Source: an uncultured Prevotellaceae bacterium
Lineage (GTDB): Bacteria; Bacteroidota; Bacteroidia; Bacteroidales; Bacteroidaceae
Length of the DNA stretch: 57,496 bases
Assembly (NCBI GenBank): GCA_902768105.1
Contig: CACXJZ010000011.1
Span: forward strand, 15,776-73,271
Direction: 5' to 3'
Made by a program: the position numbers and the translations under genes. Every line of letters starts with the position of its first letter. Within the stretch, counting starts at the first letter, position 1. This document shows positions 8,814 to 17,386 of the stretch, piece after piece. The notes beneath the pieces are model-generated. The model worked only from the letters and a program-made list of their open reading frames with translations. It searched no databases and was not told the origin of the DNA.

Positions 8814-9575
8814 ATGTTGATAGATTATAAGAAAGCGAATATCTACCAGAAGGACGGCATCCTCGTGTTGGAGGGTGTTGACTTTCATGTGAACGAAGGC
8901 GAGTTCATCTACATCATCGGACGCGTTGGTGCCGGTAAGAGTACACTGCTCAAGACGCTGTACTTCGAGCTGCCCATTGACGAGGCCGAGACTGCCATCG
9001 TGCTCAATCACGACCTGAAGGAGCTGAAGAGCAAGTATGTGCCCGCCCTGCGCAGGCAGATGGGCATCATCTTCCAGGACTTCCAGCTGCTCAGCGACCG
9101 TACGGTACACGACAACCTGGAGTTTGTGCTGAGGGCTACGGGATGGAAGAAGAAAGACGAACGCGAGACGCGCATCAAGGAGGTGCTTGAGGACGTGGAG
9201 ATGGCCGACTTCGCTGACCGTTTCCCACACGAGCTGTCTGGTGGTGAGCAACAGCGCATTGCCATTGCCCGTGCGGTACTGAACCGTCCGAAGATTATCA
9301 TTGCCGACGAGCCGACAGGCAACCTCGACCCAGAGACTGCCGTCCACATCATTCAGCTGCTCAAGCAGATTGCTCAGACGGGCACGGCCATCGTCATGAC
9401 AACGCACAACATCCCCCTACTCGACCAGTTCCCCGGCATCGTCTATCGCTGCAAGGACAAGAAGCTGGAGGACATCACGAACAACTACAACCAGCTGGCT
9501 GCCGACATTGACGCCAACGAGCCTGACGAGCCCATCAGCATGAAGTACGCTGCGAGAGCAGACCTGTCGGTGTAA
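8814..9575 (+). CDS. ftsE: Cell-division ABC transporter ATPase FtsE
   Basis: 253 residues. Walker [10 protein letters not shown] (36-44), signature LSGGEQQR (141-148), Walker B IIIADEP (161-167) and switch His in TTHN. The FtsE-type phrases [11 protein letters not shown] and ADEPTGNLD make it the cytoplasmic ATPase that pairs with FtsX and controls cell-wall hydrolases at the septum. ftsX is not adjacent. A C-terminal extension of about 25 residues after the ATPase fold is present. A related ABC ATPase role cannot be fully excluded. Confidence 0.88.
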   Translation: MLIDYKKANIYQKDGILVLEGVDFHVNEGEFIYIIGRVGAGKSTLLKTLYFELPIDEAETAIVLNHDLKELKSKYVPALRRQMGIIFQDFQLLSDRTVHDNLEFVLRATGWKKKDERETRIKEVLEDVEMADFADRFPHELSGGEQQRIAIARAVLNRPKIIIADEPTGNLDPETAVHIIQLLKQIAQTGTAIVMTTHNIPLLDQFPGIVYRCKDKKLEDITNNYNQLAADIDANEPDEPISMKYAARADLSV

Positions 9576-9603
9576 AGGTTAAAGTGTAAAGGTTAAAGGT
9601 TAG
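9576..9603 (+). repeat. Heptamer array between ftsE and lysC
   Basis: AGGTTAA, AGTGTAA, AGGTTAA, AGGTTAG begin immediately after the ftsE TAA. A further 27 bp separate the array from the lysC ATG. Confidence 0.9.
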
Positions 9604-9630
9604 AGAATTAAGAAACAAAACAACATAGCT

Positions 9631-10950
9631 ATGAAAGTAATGAAATTCGGCGGAACCTCAGTAGGCACTCCGCAACGCATGAAAGAAGTTACGAACCTCG
9701 TAACAAAGTCTGGAGAACCCGTCTTTGTGGTACTCTCGGCCATGTCAGGAACCACCAACTCGCTGGTGGAGATTTCCGATTACCTCTACAAGAAGAATGC
9801 CGACGGCGCCAACGAAGTCATCAACAAACTGGAGCAGAAATACCTGCGACACATTGAAGAGCTTTATACTGCCGACGAATGGAAGCAGACCACGCGCGAG
9901 TTCCTGCAGGGAGAGTTCAACTACCTGCGCTCGTTCACCAAGGAACTGTTTACCAGCTTCGAGGAGAAGAGCATCGTGGCACAGGGAGAGATGCTGTCAA
10001 CCAACATGGTGGTGAACTACATGAAGGAGCAGGGCATCAACGCATGTCTGCTGAATGCGCTCGACTTCATGCGTACTGACAAGAACTCCGAGCCAGACCC
10101 CGTCTATATCAAGGAGAAGCTGAACGCACTCCTCGAACAGAACGAGGGTGCACAGGTCTATATCACACAGGGATTCATCTGCCGTAATGCCTACGGCGAG
10201 GTGGACAACCTGCAGCGCGGTGGCTCTGACTACACGGCCTCGCTCATCGGAGCAGCCATCAATGCCGAGGAGATTCAGATTTGGACCGACATCGACGGCA
10301 TGCACAACAACGACCCGCGCGTGGTTGACAAGACACAGCCCGTACACCAGCTGCACTTCGAGGAGGCTGCCGAGCTGGCTTACTTCGGAGCAAAGATTCT
10401 GCACCCCACCTGCGTGCAGCCCGCCAAGTATGCAGGCATCCCCGTCCGACTGCTCAACACGATGGACCCCGACGCAGAGGGAACCACCATCAGCAATGCC
10501 ACGGAGTACGGCAAGATCAAGGCCGTAGCTGCCAAGGACAACATCATCGCCGTCAAGGTGAAGTCGTCACGCATGCTGCTGGCTACGGGATTCCTGCGCA
10601 AGGTCTTCGAAATCTTCGAGAGCTACCAGACTCCCATCGACATGGTGTGCACATCAGAGGTCGGCGTCAGCATGTCTATTGACAACTCTGCCCACCTCGG
10701 CGAGATTGTCGATGAGCTGAAGAAGTACGGCACGGTGACCGTCGATACAGGAATGTGTGTGGTTTGCGTCGTGGGCGACCTCGACTGGTCGAACATCGGC
10801 TTCGAGACCCGCGTGCTGGATGCCATGAAAGACATCCCCGTTCGCATGGTGTCGTATGGCGGCTCTAACTACAACATCTCCTTCCTCATCCGCGAGGAGG
10901 ACAAGAAGCGCGCCCTGCAGAGCCTGAGCGACACGCTTTTTAATAAATAA
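9631..10950 (+). CDS. lysC: Aspartate kinase (monofunctional)
   Basis: 439 residues. Phosphorylates aspartate, the first step towards lysine, threonine and methionine. The kinase domain (about 1-280) starts MKVMKFGGTSVG and holds the RGGSDYTA substrate loop. Two ACT domains (about 300-435) probably give feedback control by an end product. No homoserine dehydrogenase domain is attached. It is followed by lysA, which suggests supply of lysine and diaminopimelate. The gap to lysA holds a hairpin. Confidence 0.93.
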   Translation: MKVMKFGGTSVGTPQRMKEVTNLVTKSGEPVFVVLSAMSGTTNSLVEISDYLYKKNADGANEVINKLEQKYLRHIEELYTADEWKQTTREFLQGEFNYLRSFTKELFTSFEEKSIVAQGEMLSTNMVVNYMKEQGINACLLNALDFMRTDKNSEPDPVYIKEKLNALLEQNEGAQVYITQGFICRNAYGEVDNLQRGGSDYTASLIGAAINAEEIQIWTDIDGMHNNDPRVVDKTQPVHQLHFEEAAELAYFGAKILHPTCVQPAKYAGIPVRLLNTMDPDAEGTTISNATEYGKIKAVAAKDNIIAVKVKSSRMLLATGFLRKVFEIFESYQTPIDMVCTSEVGVSMSIDNSAHLGEIVDELKKYGTVTVDTGMCVVCVVGDLDWSNIGFETRVLDAMKDIPVRMVSYGGSNYNISFLIREEDKKRALQSLSDTLFNK

Positions 10951-10956
10951 AACAAT

Positions 10957-10997
10957 AAGGAACTCACAAGCGGTTGTAAAACCGCGATAACTTCCTT
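10957..10997 (+). promoter_or_regulatory. Hairpin in the lysC-lysA gap
   Basis: An inner stem GCGGTT-GTAA-AACCGC is enclosed by AAGGAA and TTCCTT. It ends 19 bases before the lysA ATG. It could be a processing or attenuation site; there is no U-tract, so it is not a classical terminator. Confidence 0.45.
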
Positions 10998-11016
10998 TTA
11001 ACTTCAAGACAAGACA

Positions 11017-12180
11017 ATGGCTAAAGGAGTTTTTCCTATTGATAAGCTGGAACGGATAGAGACGCCGTTCTACTACTACGACACGGAGCTGTTGCGCGAG
11101 ACGCTGCGCACCATCAACGAGGAGGCTGGGCGTCACGAGGGCTTCGTGGTACACTATGCGATAAAAGCCAATGCCAACCCCAAGCTGCTGAAGATTATCC
11201 GCGAGGCAGGACTGGGAGCCGACTGCGTGAGCGGAGGCGAGATACAGGCTTGTATCGATGCCGGTTTCCCCTCCAAGAAGATTGTCTTTGCCGGCGTGGG
11301 CAAGAGCGACTGGGAGATTAACCTCGGACTCGACGACGACATCTTCTGCTTCAACGTGGAGAGCATCCCTGAGCTGGAGGTCATCAACGAACTGGCAGCC
11401 AAGAAGGGCAAGACGGCTCGGGTGGCCTTCCGACTGAACCCGAACGTGGGAGCTCACACGCACGCCAACATCACGACAGGACTGGCAGAAAACAAGTTCG
11501 GCATCGCCATGCGCGACATGATTCCCGTCATTGAGCATGCACAGCAGTTGCAGAACGTCAAGGTGGTGGGACTGCACTTCCACATCGGCAGCCAGATTCT
11601 CGACATGAGCGACTTCGAAGCGCTCTGCAACCGCGTCAACGACCTGCAGCTGGAGCTGGAGCGCCATCGCATCACCGTGGAGCACATCAACGTGGGCGGT
11701 GGACTGGGCGTGGAATACACTCACCCCAACCGTGTTTCCGTACCCGACTTCAGGGCTTACTTCGACACCTACGCCAAGAAGCTGAAACTGCGCCCGGGAC
11801 AAACGCTGCACTTCGAGCTGGGACGTGCCGTCGTGGCACAATGCGGCAGCCTCATTACGCGCACCTTATACGTAAAGGAAGGAGCCGTCAAGCGCTTCGC
11901 CATCGTCGATGCCGGATTCACCGACCTCATTCGTCCAGCGCTCTACCAGGCTTACCATAAGATTGAGAACATCAGCAGCAACGAGCCCATGGAGACCTAC
12001 GACGTGGTGGGCCCCATCTGCGAGAGCACCGACGTGTTTGCCAAGCAGATTGACCTGAACCGCACGCAACGTGGTGACTTGCTGGCCATTCGCTCTGCAG
12101 GTGCCTATGGTGAGATCATGGCCTCGCAGTACAACTGCCGCCGACTGCCACAGGGCTACACCAGCGACGAAATAAGATAA
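11017..12180 (+). CDS. lysA: Diaminopimelate decarboxylase
   Basis: 387 residues, PLP-dependent group IV decarboxylase converting meso-diaminopimelate to lysine. PLP lysine K50 (YAIKANANP), PLP-phosphate loop INVGGGLG, and the catalytic Cys motif GPICESTD in the C-terminal beta domain. Somewhat short but complete. A glycosyltransferase gene starts three bases after its stop. Confidence 0.95.
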   Translation: MAKGVFPIDKLERIETPFYYYDTELLRETLRTINEEAGRHEGFVVHYAIKANANPKLLKIIREAGLGADCVSGGEIQACIDAGFPSKKIVFAGVGKSDWEINLGLDDDIFCFNVESIPELEVINELAAKKGKTARVAFRLNPNVGAHTHANITTGLAENKFGIAMRDMIPVIEHAQQLQNVKVVGLHFHIGSQILDMSDFEALCNRVNDLQLELERHRITVEHINVGGGLGVEYTHPNRVSVPDFRAYFDTYAKKLKLRPGQTLHFELGRAVVAQCGSLITRTLYVKEGAVKRFAIVDAGFTDLIRPALYQAYHKIENISSNEPMETYDVVGPICESTDVFAKQIDLNRTQRGDLLAIRSAGAYGEIMASQYNCRRLPQGYTSDEIR

Positions 12181-12183
12181 GGA

Positions 12184-12837
12184 ATGACAACGGACAACAG
12201 ACTTTCAATCGTCATAGCAGTACACGACCAGGCAAACGAGATTGAGCAGAACCTGGAACGCTTCCTCACGCAACCGTGCGAGGAGGGCTGCGAGGTTGAG
12301 GTTATTGTGGTTGACGACTCGTCCACAGACAACACGCCCGACGTGCTGACGCAGATGAAAAATCGCTACCCACAGCTCTACACCACGTTCCTGCCGAAGT
12401 CGGTCGTCTTCAACCCCAGCCGGCTGCAGCTGGCGTTGTCCGTAGGCGTGAAAGCCGCGAAAAGCCAGTGGGTGGTGCTGGCCGATATCAGCCGCCCTCC
12501 CCTCACGGAAGACTGGCTCAAAGGTCTGCAGCAACAGGCCGCCAGAGGTGGCGAGGTGATGATGTCCTATAGCGACAAGAAACACAACAGCGTGTACTAC
12601 CAAACGTGGCAGACACTCGATGATGCTGCTCCCCTGATACGCAAGGCCGAGCGCCGTCCGGGCAACGGTCATCAGGGCAAATGGAAGAAATTCCGTCGCG
12701 GGCTCTACGATGCCGTAGCCGTCAGAAAAGACTGTGTCCACGATGCCGTCAGACTCTTCGACAAGGATTTTAGCAGCTACGCTCTGTGGAAGCTGCGCTG
12801 GCAGGTCTGGTGGCGTAACACGGATAACTGCGCATAA
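12184..12837 (+). CDS. Family 2 glycosyltransferase-like protein
   Basis: 217 residues. The N-terminal GT-A fold is clear: LSIVIAVHDQANEIEQNL, then VEVIVVDDSSTDNTPDVL, where the DD pair is the nucleotide-sugar binding site. The usual DxD region appears as VVLADISRPP, a divergent form, so catalytic competence is uncertain. No membrane segment. It starts three bases after lysA and is 14 bp before a second glycosyltransferase-like gene. Substrate unknown. Confidence 0.75.
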   Translation: MTTDNRLSIVIAVHDQANEIEQNLERFLTQPCEEGCEVEVIVVDDSSTDNTPDVLTQMKNRYPQLYTTFLPKSVVFNPSRLQLALSVGVKAAKSQWVVLADISRPPLTEDWLKGLQQQAARGGEVMMSYSDKKHNSVYYQTWQTLDDAAPLIRKAERRPGNGHQGKWKKFRRGLYDAVAVRKDCVHDAVRLFDKDFSSYALWKLRWQVWWRNTDNCA

Positions 12838-12851
12838 ATACCCTATAGCCT

Positions 12852-13949
12852 ATGAGAACACTACACTTCTACCATCAGGAGAACGATATGCAGGCACGCT
12901 ACGTCAGCTTGCTCAGGGAGACGATGGCCGGAAGTGTGGAGGCAACAGCTACCACCAGCCTCGCTGACGTCAAGAAGGCTCTCGCCTCTCTGCACTACGA
13001 CATCCTGCACATTCACGGCTGCTGGTCGGTGCAGTTTGCGAAGGCAGCAACATTGGCACAGGAGAAGGGATGCAGGGTTGTCATCTCTCCGCACGGTGAG
13101 CTGGAGCCCTGGATTCTGCGCGAGCGCCAGTGGCAGGAGAAGATGCCCAAGACGCTGCTCTACCAGCGCAAGACCATCCAGGATGCCCATGCCATCATCG
13201 CTATGGGCAGCATGGAACAGAAAAGCCTGGAACGACTGGGCTGGAACCCCCGCATAGAAACCATTCGCAACGCGCTCATCACCTACTCCGTGACTCCTGA
13301 GGAGATGTGCCAACAACTGCTGGTCGTCTATCACAAGGTCATGGACAGCGACGTGCTGAACATCATGGACGAGACAACGCGCCAGGCACTCTTCCTGCTG
13401 CTGAAGGCCGCTGCTTGCGGACACAAGGAGTGGATTGACGCTCAATCATTATCCATCTTCGATTCGCCATTAAACTGGCGACTGCTGTTCATCTATGCAC
13501 GCCACGAGCAACTGGACAATTGGCTCCGACGGGGCATCCGCGTGCTGGGCGTCAGGGAACCCCTGATTGACGTCAGCCAGGTGCAGAGCTACTTCCCCAC
13601 TTCCTACCAGCCGGCAAAGACCATCAGCGAGTCTATCGGCAACAAGTTCGCCAGCGAGAACGACCGTCTGCTGGCAACGTTCAAGTTCCTGCACCATCAG
13701 GCAACAGCCCGACAGCTGACCATGAGTCACATGATAGAACTGGAACACGAGATACGTGAACACGACATCGACGAGGAGCTGCTCACGGAGACGCTCAAGG
13801 AGAACCGCCTGCTGCTTTTCGCCCAAAGACTGATGGGTGTGCTGGACTCGTTCACACAGTTTGAGGAAGGCATGATGCCCATTCCTGCCGTCAGCGACAA
13901 ACAAACAGAAAAACTTGAATCTATTATAACTAATCGACTGAAAATATGA
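12852..13949 (+). CDS. GT4-like protein lacking the usual C-terminal sugar-nucleotide domain
   Basis: 365 residues. Residues about 1-145 match the N-terminal Rossmann half of GT4 glycosyltransferases (DILHIHGCWSVQFA, VVISPHGELEPWIL, RIETIRNALIT). After this the expected C-terminal half with an E(x7)E motif is not visible. Instead residues about 150-365 look helical and acidic, with no motif I know. It overlaps fbp by four bases, so the two are co-translated. Role unknown; a regulatory or scaffold role is possible but speculative. Confidence 0.7.
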   Translation: MRTLHFYHQENDMQARYVSLLRETMAGSVEATATTSLADVKKALASLHYDILHIHGCWSVQFAKAATLAQEKGCRVVISPHGELEPWILRERQWQEKMPKTLLYQRKTIQDAHAIIAMGSMEQKSLERLGWNPRIETIRNALITYSVTPEEMCQQLLVVYHKVMDSDVLNIMDETTRQALFLLLKAAACGHKEWIDAQSLSIFDSPLNWRLLFIYARHEQLDNWLRRGIRVLGVREPLIDVSQVQSYFPTSYQPAKTISESIGNKFASENDRLLATFKFLHHQATARQLTMSHMIELEHEIREHDIDEELLTETLKENRLLLFAQRLMGVLDSFTQFEEGMMPIPAVSDKQTEKLESIITNRLKI

Positions 13950-15931
13950 AAAATACACACCATCGTGAGCTGAAGGCTGACCTGCACTATCTGCACCTGC
14001 TCAGTCAGTCGTTCCCTACCGTTGCTGATGCCTCGACAGAGATCATCAACCTTGAGGCCATCATGAACCTGCCCAAGGGTACCGAGCACTTTCTTGCCGA
14101 CCTGCACGGAGAGAGCGAAGCCTTCCAGCACATTCTGAAGAACGCCTCGGGAAACATCAAGCGAAAGGTGAACGAGCTCTTCGGAAACGCCATCCGCGAG
14201 TCAGAGAAGAAGGAGCTCTGCACGCTCATCTACTACCCTGAGCAGAAGCTGGAGCTCATCAAGGCTGCCGACGAGGACATCGACGACTGGTACCACATCA
14301 CCATCCACCAGTTGGTCAAGGTGTGTCGCGACGTCTCCAGCAAATATACCCGCTCGAAGGTGCGCAAGTCGCTGCCGCAGGACTTCTCCTACATCATCGA
14401 GGAGCTGCTCCACGAGCGCACCGAGGACAACAACAAGACCGCCTACGTCAACGTCATTGTCGATACCATCATCACCACAGGACGCGCCGACGACTTCATC
14501 ATAGCACTCTGCAACGTCATACAGCGGCTGGCCATCGACCAGCTCCACATCCTGGGCGACATCTTCGACCGCGGACCGGGCGCCCACATCATCATGGACA
14601 CGTTGCGCCAGTACCACTCGTGGGACATACAATGGGGCAACCACGACATCCTCTGGATGGGAGCCTGTGCGGGCAACAAGGCCTGCATCTGCAACGTGCT
14701 GCGACTGTCGCTGCGCTACGCCAACCTCTCCACGCTCGAGGAGGGCTACGGCATCAATCTCGTGCCGCTGGCCACGTTCGCTATGGAGACCTACGGCGAC
14801 GACCCTTGCGAGGAGTTCGTGCCCAAGCTGCTGAAAGGTCAGCAGATAGACGAGAAGACGATGCGCCTGACCACCTGCATGCACAAGGCCGTCAGCGTGC
14901 TTCAGTTCAAGGAGGAGTCCAAGATCTTCAGGCGCCATCCTGAGTGGCAGATGGACGACCGCTGCCTGCTCAGCCACGTTGACTACCAGCGAGGCGTCTG
15001 CACCATCGACGGCAAGGAGTACGAGATGAAGAGCTGCAACTTCCCCACCATCGACCCTGCACAACCAGAGGCCCTCACCCCAGAGGAGGAGCAGCTCATG
15101 GAGAAGCTGCGCCACTCGTTTGCCGTCAGCGAGAAGCTGCAGAAGCACATCCGCACGCTGCTCAGCCACGGTTGCATGTACGCCATCTACAACTCGAACC
15201 TGCTCTTCCACGCCAGCATCCCCCTTAATGCCGACGGCACACTCAAGGAGGTGGAGCTCTTCGGCGAACGACACAGCGGACGCGAGCTGCTCGAGAAGAC
15301 TGGCCAGATTATCCGCACAGCCTTCACAGCCGACAGCGACCCCGACGAGCGCCACAATGCCCGCGACTACTTCCTCTATCTCTGGTGCGGCCCCGACTCC
15401 CCACTGTTCGACAAGTCGAAGATGGCCACCTTCGAGCGCTATTTCCTCTGCGACAAGGATACCTACAAGGAAGAGAAAGGCTACTACTTCAAGCTGCGTA
15501 ACGAGCCTGACGTCTGCGACCGCATCCTCGATGCCTTCGGCGTGCAAGGGCCTCAGCGCCACATCATCAACGGCCACGTGCCCGTACACGTTGCCAAGGG
15601 CGAGACCCCCATCAAGGCGGGCGGACGACTCATGGTTATCGACGGTGGCTTCTCAGAGGCCTACCACCAGGAGACGGGCATCGCCGGCTACACGCTGGTC
15701 TATCACTCCCGCGGCTTCCAGCTCGTGCAGCACGAGCCGTTCACCTCAGCCACCGAAGCCGTGCTTCGCGGTACCGACATCAAATCGACCACACAGCTTG
15801 TCGAGATGTCAGCCCACCGCATGCTCGTCGCCGATACCGACAAGGGCCGTGAGCTCCGTGAGCAGGTCTCTGACCTCAAGGAACTGCTCTATGCCTATCG
15901 TCACGGCATCCTGAAAGAGAAACGCAACTAA
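13946..15931 (+). CDS. fbp: Fructose-1,6-bisphosphatase class 3
   Basis: 661 residues, the typical length of the class III enzyme found in Firmicutes and Bacteroidetes. It removes the C1 phosphate of fructose-1,6-bisphosphate in gluconeogenesis. The metallophosphatase-like metal motifs are visible: FLADLHGE, LGDIFDRGPGAH and WGNHDILWMG, with INGHVPVH towards the end. Starts inside the stop of the GT4-like gene. Confidence 0.95.
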   Translation: MKNTHHRELKADLHYLHLLSQSFPTVADASTEIINLEAIMNLPKGTEHFLADLHGESEAFQHILKNASGNIKRKVNELFGNAIRESEKKELCTLIYYPEQKLELIKAADEDIDDWYHITIHQLVKVCRDVSSKYTRSKVRKSLPQDFSYIIEELLHERTEDNNKTAYVNVIVDTIITTGRADDFIIALCNVIQRLAIDQLHILGDIFDRGPGAHIIMDTLRQYHSWDIQWGNHDILWMGACAGNKACICNVLRLSLRYANLSTLEEGYGINLVPLATFAMETYGDDPCEEFVPKLLKGQQIDEKTMRLTTCMHKAVSVLQFKEESKIFRRHPEWQMDDRCLLSHVDYQRGVCTIDGKEYEMKSCNFPTIDPAQPEALTPEEEQLMEKLRHSFAVSEKLQKHIRTLLSHGCMYAIYNSNLLFHASIPLNADGTLKEVELFGERHSGRELLEKTGQIIRTAFTADSDPDERHNARDYFLYLWCGPDSPLFDKSKMATFERYFLCDKDTYKEEKGYYFKLRNEPDVCDRILDAFGVQGPQRHIINGHVPVHVAKGETPIKAGGRLMVIDGGFSEAYHQETGIAGYTLVYHSRGFQLVQHEPFTSATEAVLRGTDIKSTTQLVEMSAHRMLVADTDKGRELREQVSDLKELLYAYRHGILKEKRN

Positions 15932-15941
15932 TATAATACGT

Positions 15942-16445
15942 ATGAAAAAGACCATCATTCTTCTGCTGCTCGTTTCAGCCGCAGTCACGGCCACAGGCCA
16001 GAGCGTCCGCAAGCTGAGGAGCTTCTTCACCGAGCAATACGTACAAAACCTCTTCTACTATGCCCACCCGAATGCCAGCGAGTTCAACGGCGTAGAGATC
16101 AAGCGCATCACGAGCGACCAGGTCGTCCTCAAGGCATCGTTTGAGCCGGGAAGCTTGCTCGGCTCCCTGTTCGGCGGCACCTACGTCTGCACCATCTATA
16201 TCGACGTCGATGGTGACGACCATTTCACCAGAGTCAGCAGCGATTGCGACTCAAGCGGCAGCAGCACATGGCCCTGTTTCGAGTGGGCAACCGACGAGCT
16301 GAAGAAGAAGTGTCGTGATGCCAGCCACAACCGCCGTTCCATCGACTTCATGGAACGCCATCTTGACAAGAGCTTCAGATCCTTCTCCGGTCCCGAAGCC
16401 ATGTGTACCCTGCTGAACATCGCGCTCTACAACTACGATTACTGA
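15942..16445 (+). CDS. Small secreted protein of unknown function
   Basis: 167 residues with a signal peptide (MKKTIILLLLVSAAVTATG). The mature part has four Cys (CTIYIDVDGDD, SDCDSSGSSTWPC, KKKC), which could form disulphides. No family recognised. It lies 10 bp after fbp, so it may be the last gene of that transcript, and converges on map. Confidence 0.75.
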   Translation: MKKTIILLLLVSAAVTATGQSVRKLRSFFTEQYVQNLFYYAHPNASEFNGVEIKRITSDQVVLKASFEPGSLLGSLFGGTYVCTIYIDVDGDDHFTRVSSDCDSSGSSTWPCFEWATDELKKKCRDASHNRRSIDFMERHLDKSFRSFSGPEAMCTLLNIALYNYDY

Positions 16446-16483
16446 TGCCGCCAAACACCTAAGAAAAACAAAAACATCAAGTA

Positions 16484-17365
16484 TCAGTACGTCAGGATCT
16501 CTACGCCGTGCTCAGTCATGAGGAGGGTGTGCTCCCACTGGGCGCTAGGGAGCTCGTCTTCGGAGATGACTTCCCAGCCGTAGGGGTCGCCCTCGTCGAT
16601 GAAGACGCGCCAGGTACCCATGTTGATCATGGGCTCAATGGTGAAGACCATGCCGGGGACGAGCAGCATGCCATCGCCACGCTGTGAGAAATGAGCCACC
16701 TCTGGGTCTTCGTGGAACTTCAGTCCTACGCCGTGGCCGCAGAGGTCGCGCACGACGCCGTAGTGGTACTTGTTGGCGTGCTTCTGTATGGCACGTCCTA
16801 TCTCGTTGACGCCGTGCCAGGGCTTGGCAGCCTCCATGCCAATCTCGAGGCACTCCTTGGTGACACGCACCAGCTGCTCCTTCTCGGGCATAGTCTTGCC
16901 GCCCACGATGAACATGCGCGAAGCGTCGCTGTAGTAGCCGTCGAGGATGGTGGTGAAATCGACGTTGATGATGTCACCCTCCTCAAGCACGTCCTCCTCC
17001 TTGGGTATGCCGTGACAGACCACCTCGTTGATGCTGGTGCAGACGCTCTTGGGGAAGGGCGGCGTGTCCTTGTCACCACCATAGCCGAGACAGGCTGGCG
17101 TGGCCCCATGCTCACGACAGTAGGCCATGCAGATGTCGTCAATCTCCTGTGTGTTCATGCCGGGACGGATGGCTGCCGCTACTGCGTCGAGCACGCCCGT
17201 ATTGACTACTCCTGAGCGGCGTATTCCGGCTATCTGTTCGTCGTTCAATATAAGTTCGCGTGTGGGGACAAGGGCTCCCTTGTTCTCCAGATACATCATT
17301 TTCTTATCAAGCTCTGTAGGCTGTTCGCCCGGCTTGCAACGCCATCTCTTTTTCACTTTTGTCAA
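16484..17365 (-). CDS. map: Type I methionine aminopeptidase with N-terminal extension
   Basis: 293 residues; removes the initiator Met from new proteins. The M24 fold spans about 45-293, with metal ligands in INVDFTTILDGYYSDASR (two Asp), GHGVG (His), TIEPM (Glu) and the late HTLLMTEHG region. The first 45 residues (KKRWRCKPGEQPTELDKKMMY) are a basic linker not present in short bacterial forms. Downstream of the phosphatase gene on the same strand with a 21-bp gap. Confidence 0.94.
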   Translation of the reverse strand: MTKVKKRWRCKPGEQPTELDKKMMYLENKGALVPTRELILNDEQIAGIRRSGVVNTGVLDAVAAAIRPGMNTQEIDDICMAYCREHGATPACLGYGGDKDTPPFPKSVCTSINEVVCHGIPKEEDVLEEGDIINVDFTTILDGYYSDASRMFIVGGKTMPEKEQLVRVTKECLEIGMEAAKPWHGVNEIGRAIQKHANKYHYGVVRDLCGHGVGLKFHEDPEVAHFSQRGDGMLLVPGMVFTIEPMINMGTWRVFIDEGDPYGWEVISEDELPSAQWEHTLLMTEHGVEILTY

Positions 17366-17386
17366 TTTACTTTTATTTCATTTTTA

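Noticed and set aside
8814-9575. FtsE gene as a lipoprotein-release ATPase (LolD)
   Set aside because: The [20 protein letters not shown] pattern is shared, but no LolC/E-type permease is near and overall form fits FtsE better; residual doubt kept in the confidence.
5943-9603. GGTTARA repeats as a CRISPR array or iterons of an origin
   Set aside because: Units are 7 bp with no spacers, and arrays are scattered between operon genes, not clustered near a replication gene.
10957-10997. Lysine riboswitch before lysA
   Set aside because: The gap is only 66 bp, far too short for the lysine aptamer; only a simple hairpin is present.
14201-15589. Long minus-strand open frame opposite fbp
   Set aside because: Composition is that of an antisense frame; fbp is intact on plus with all metal motifs.
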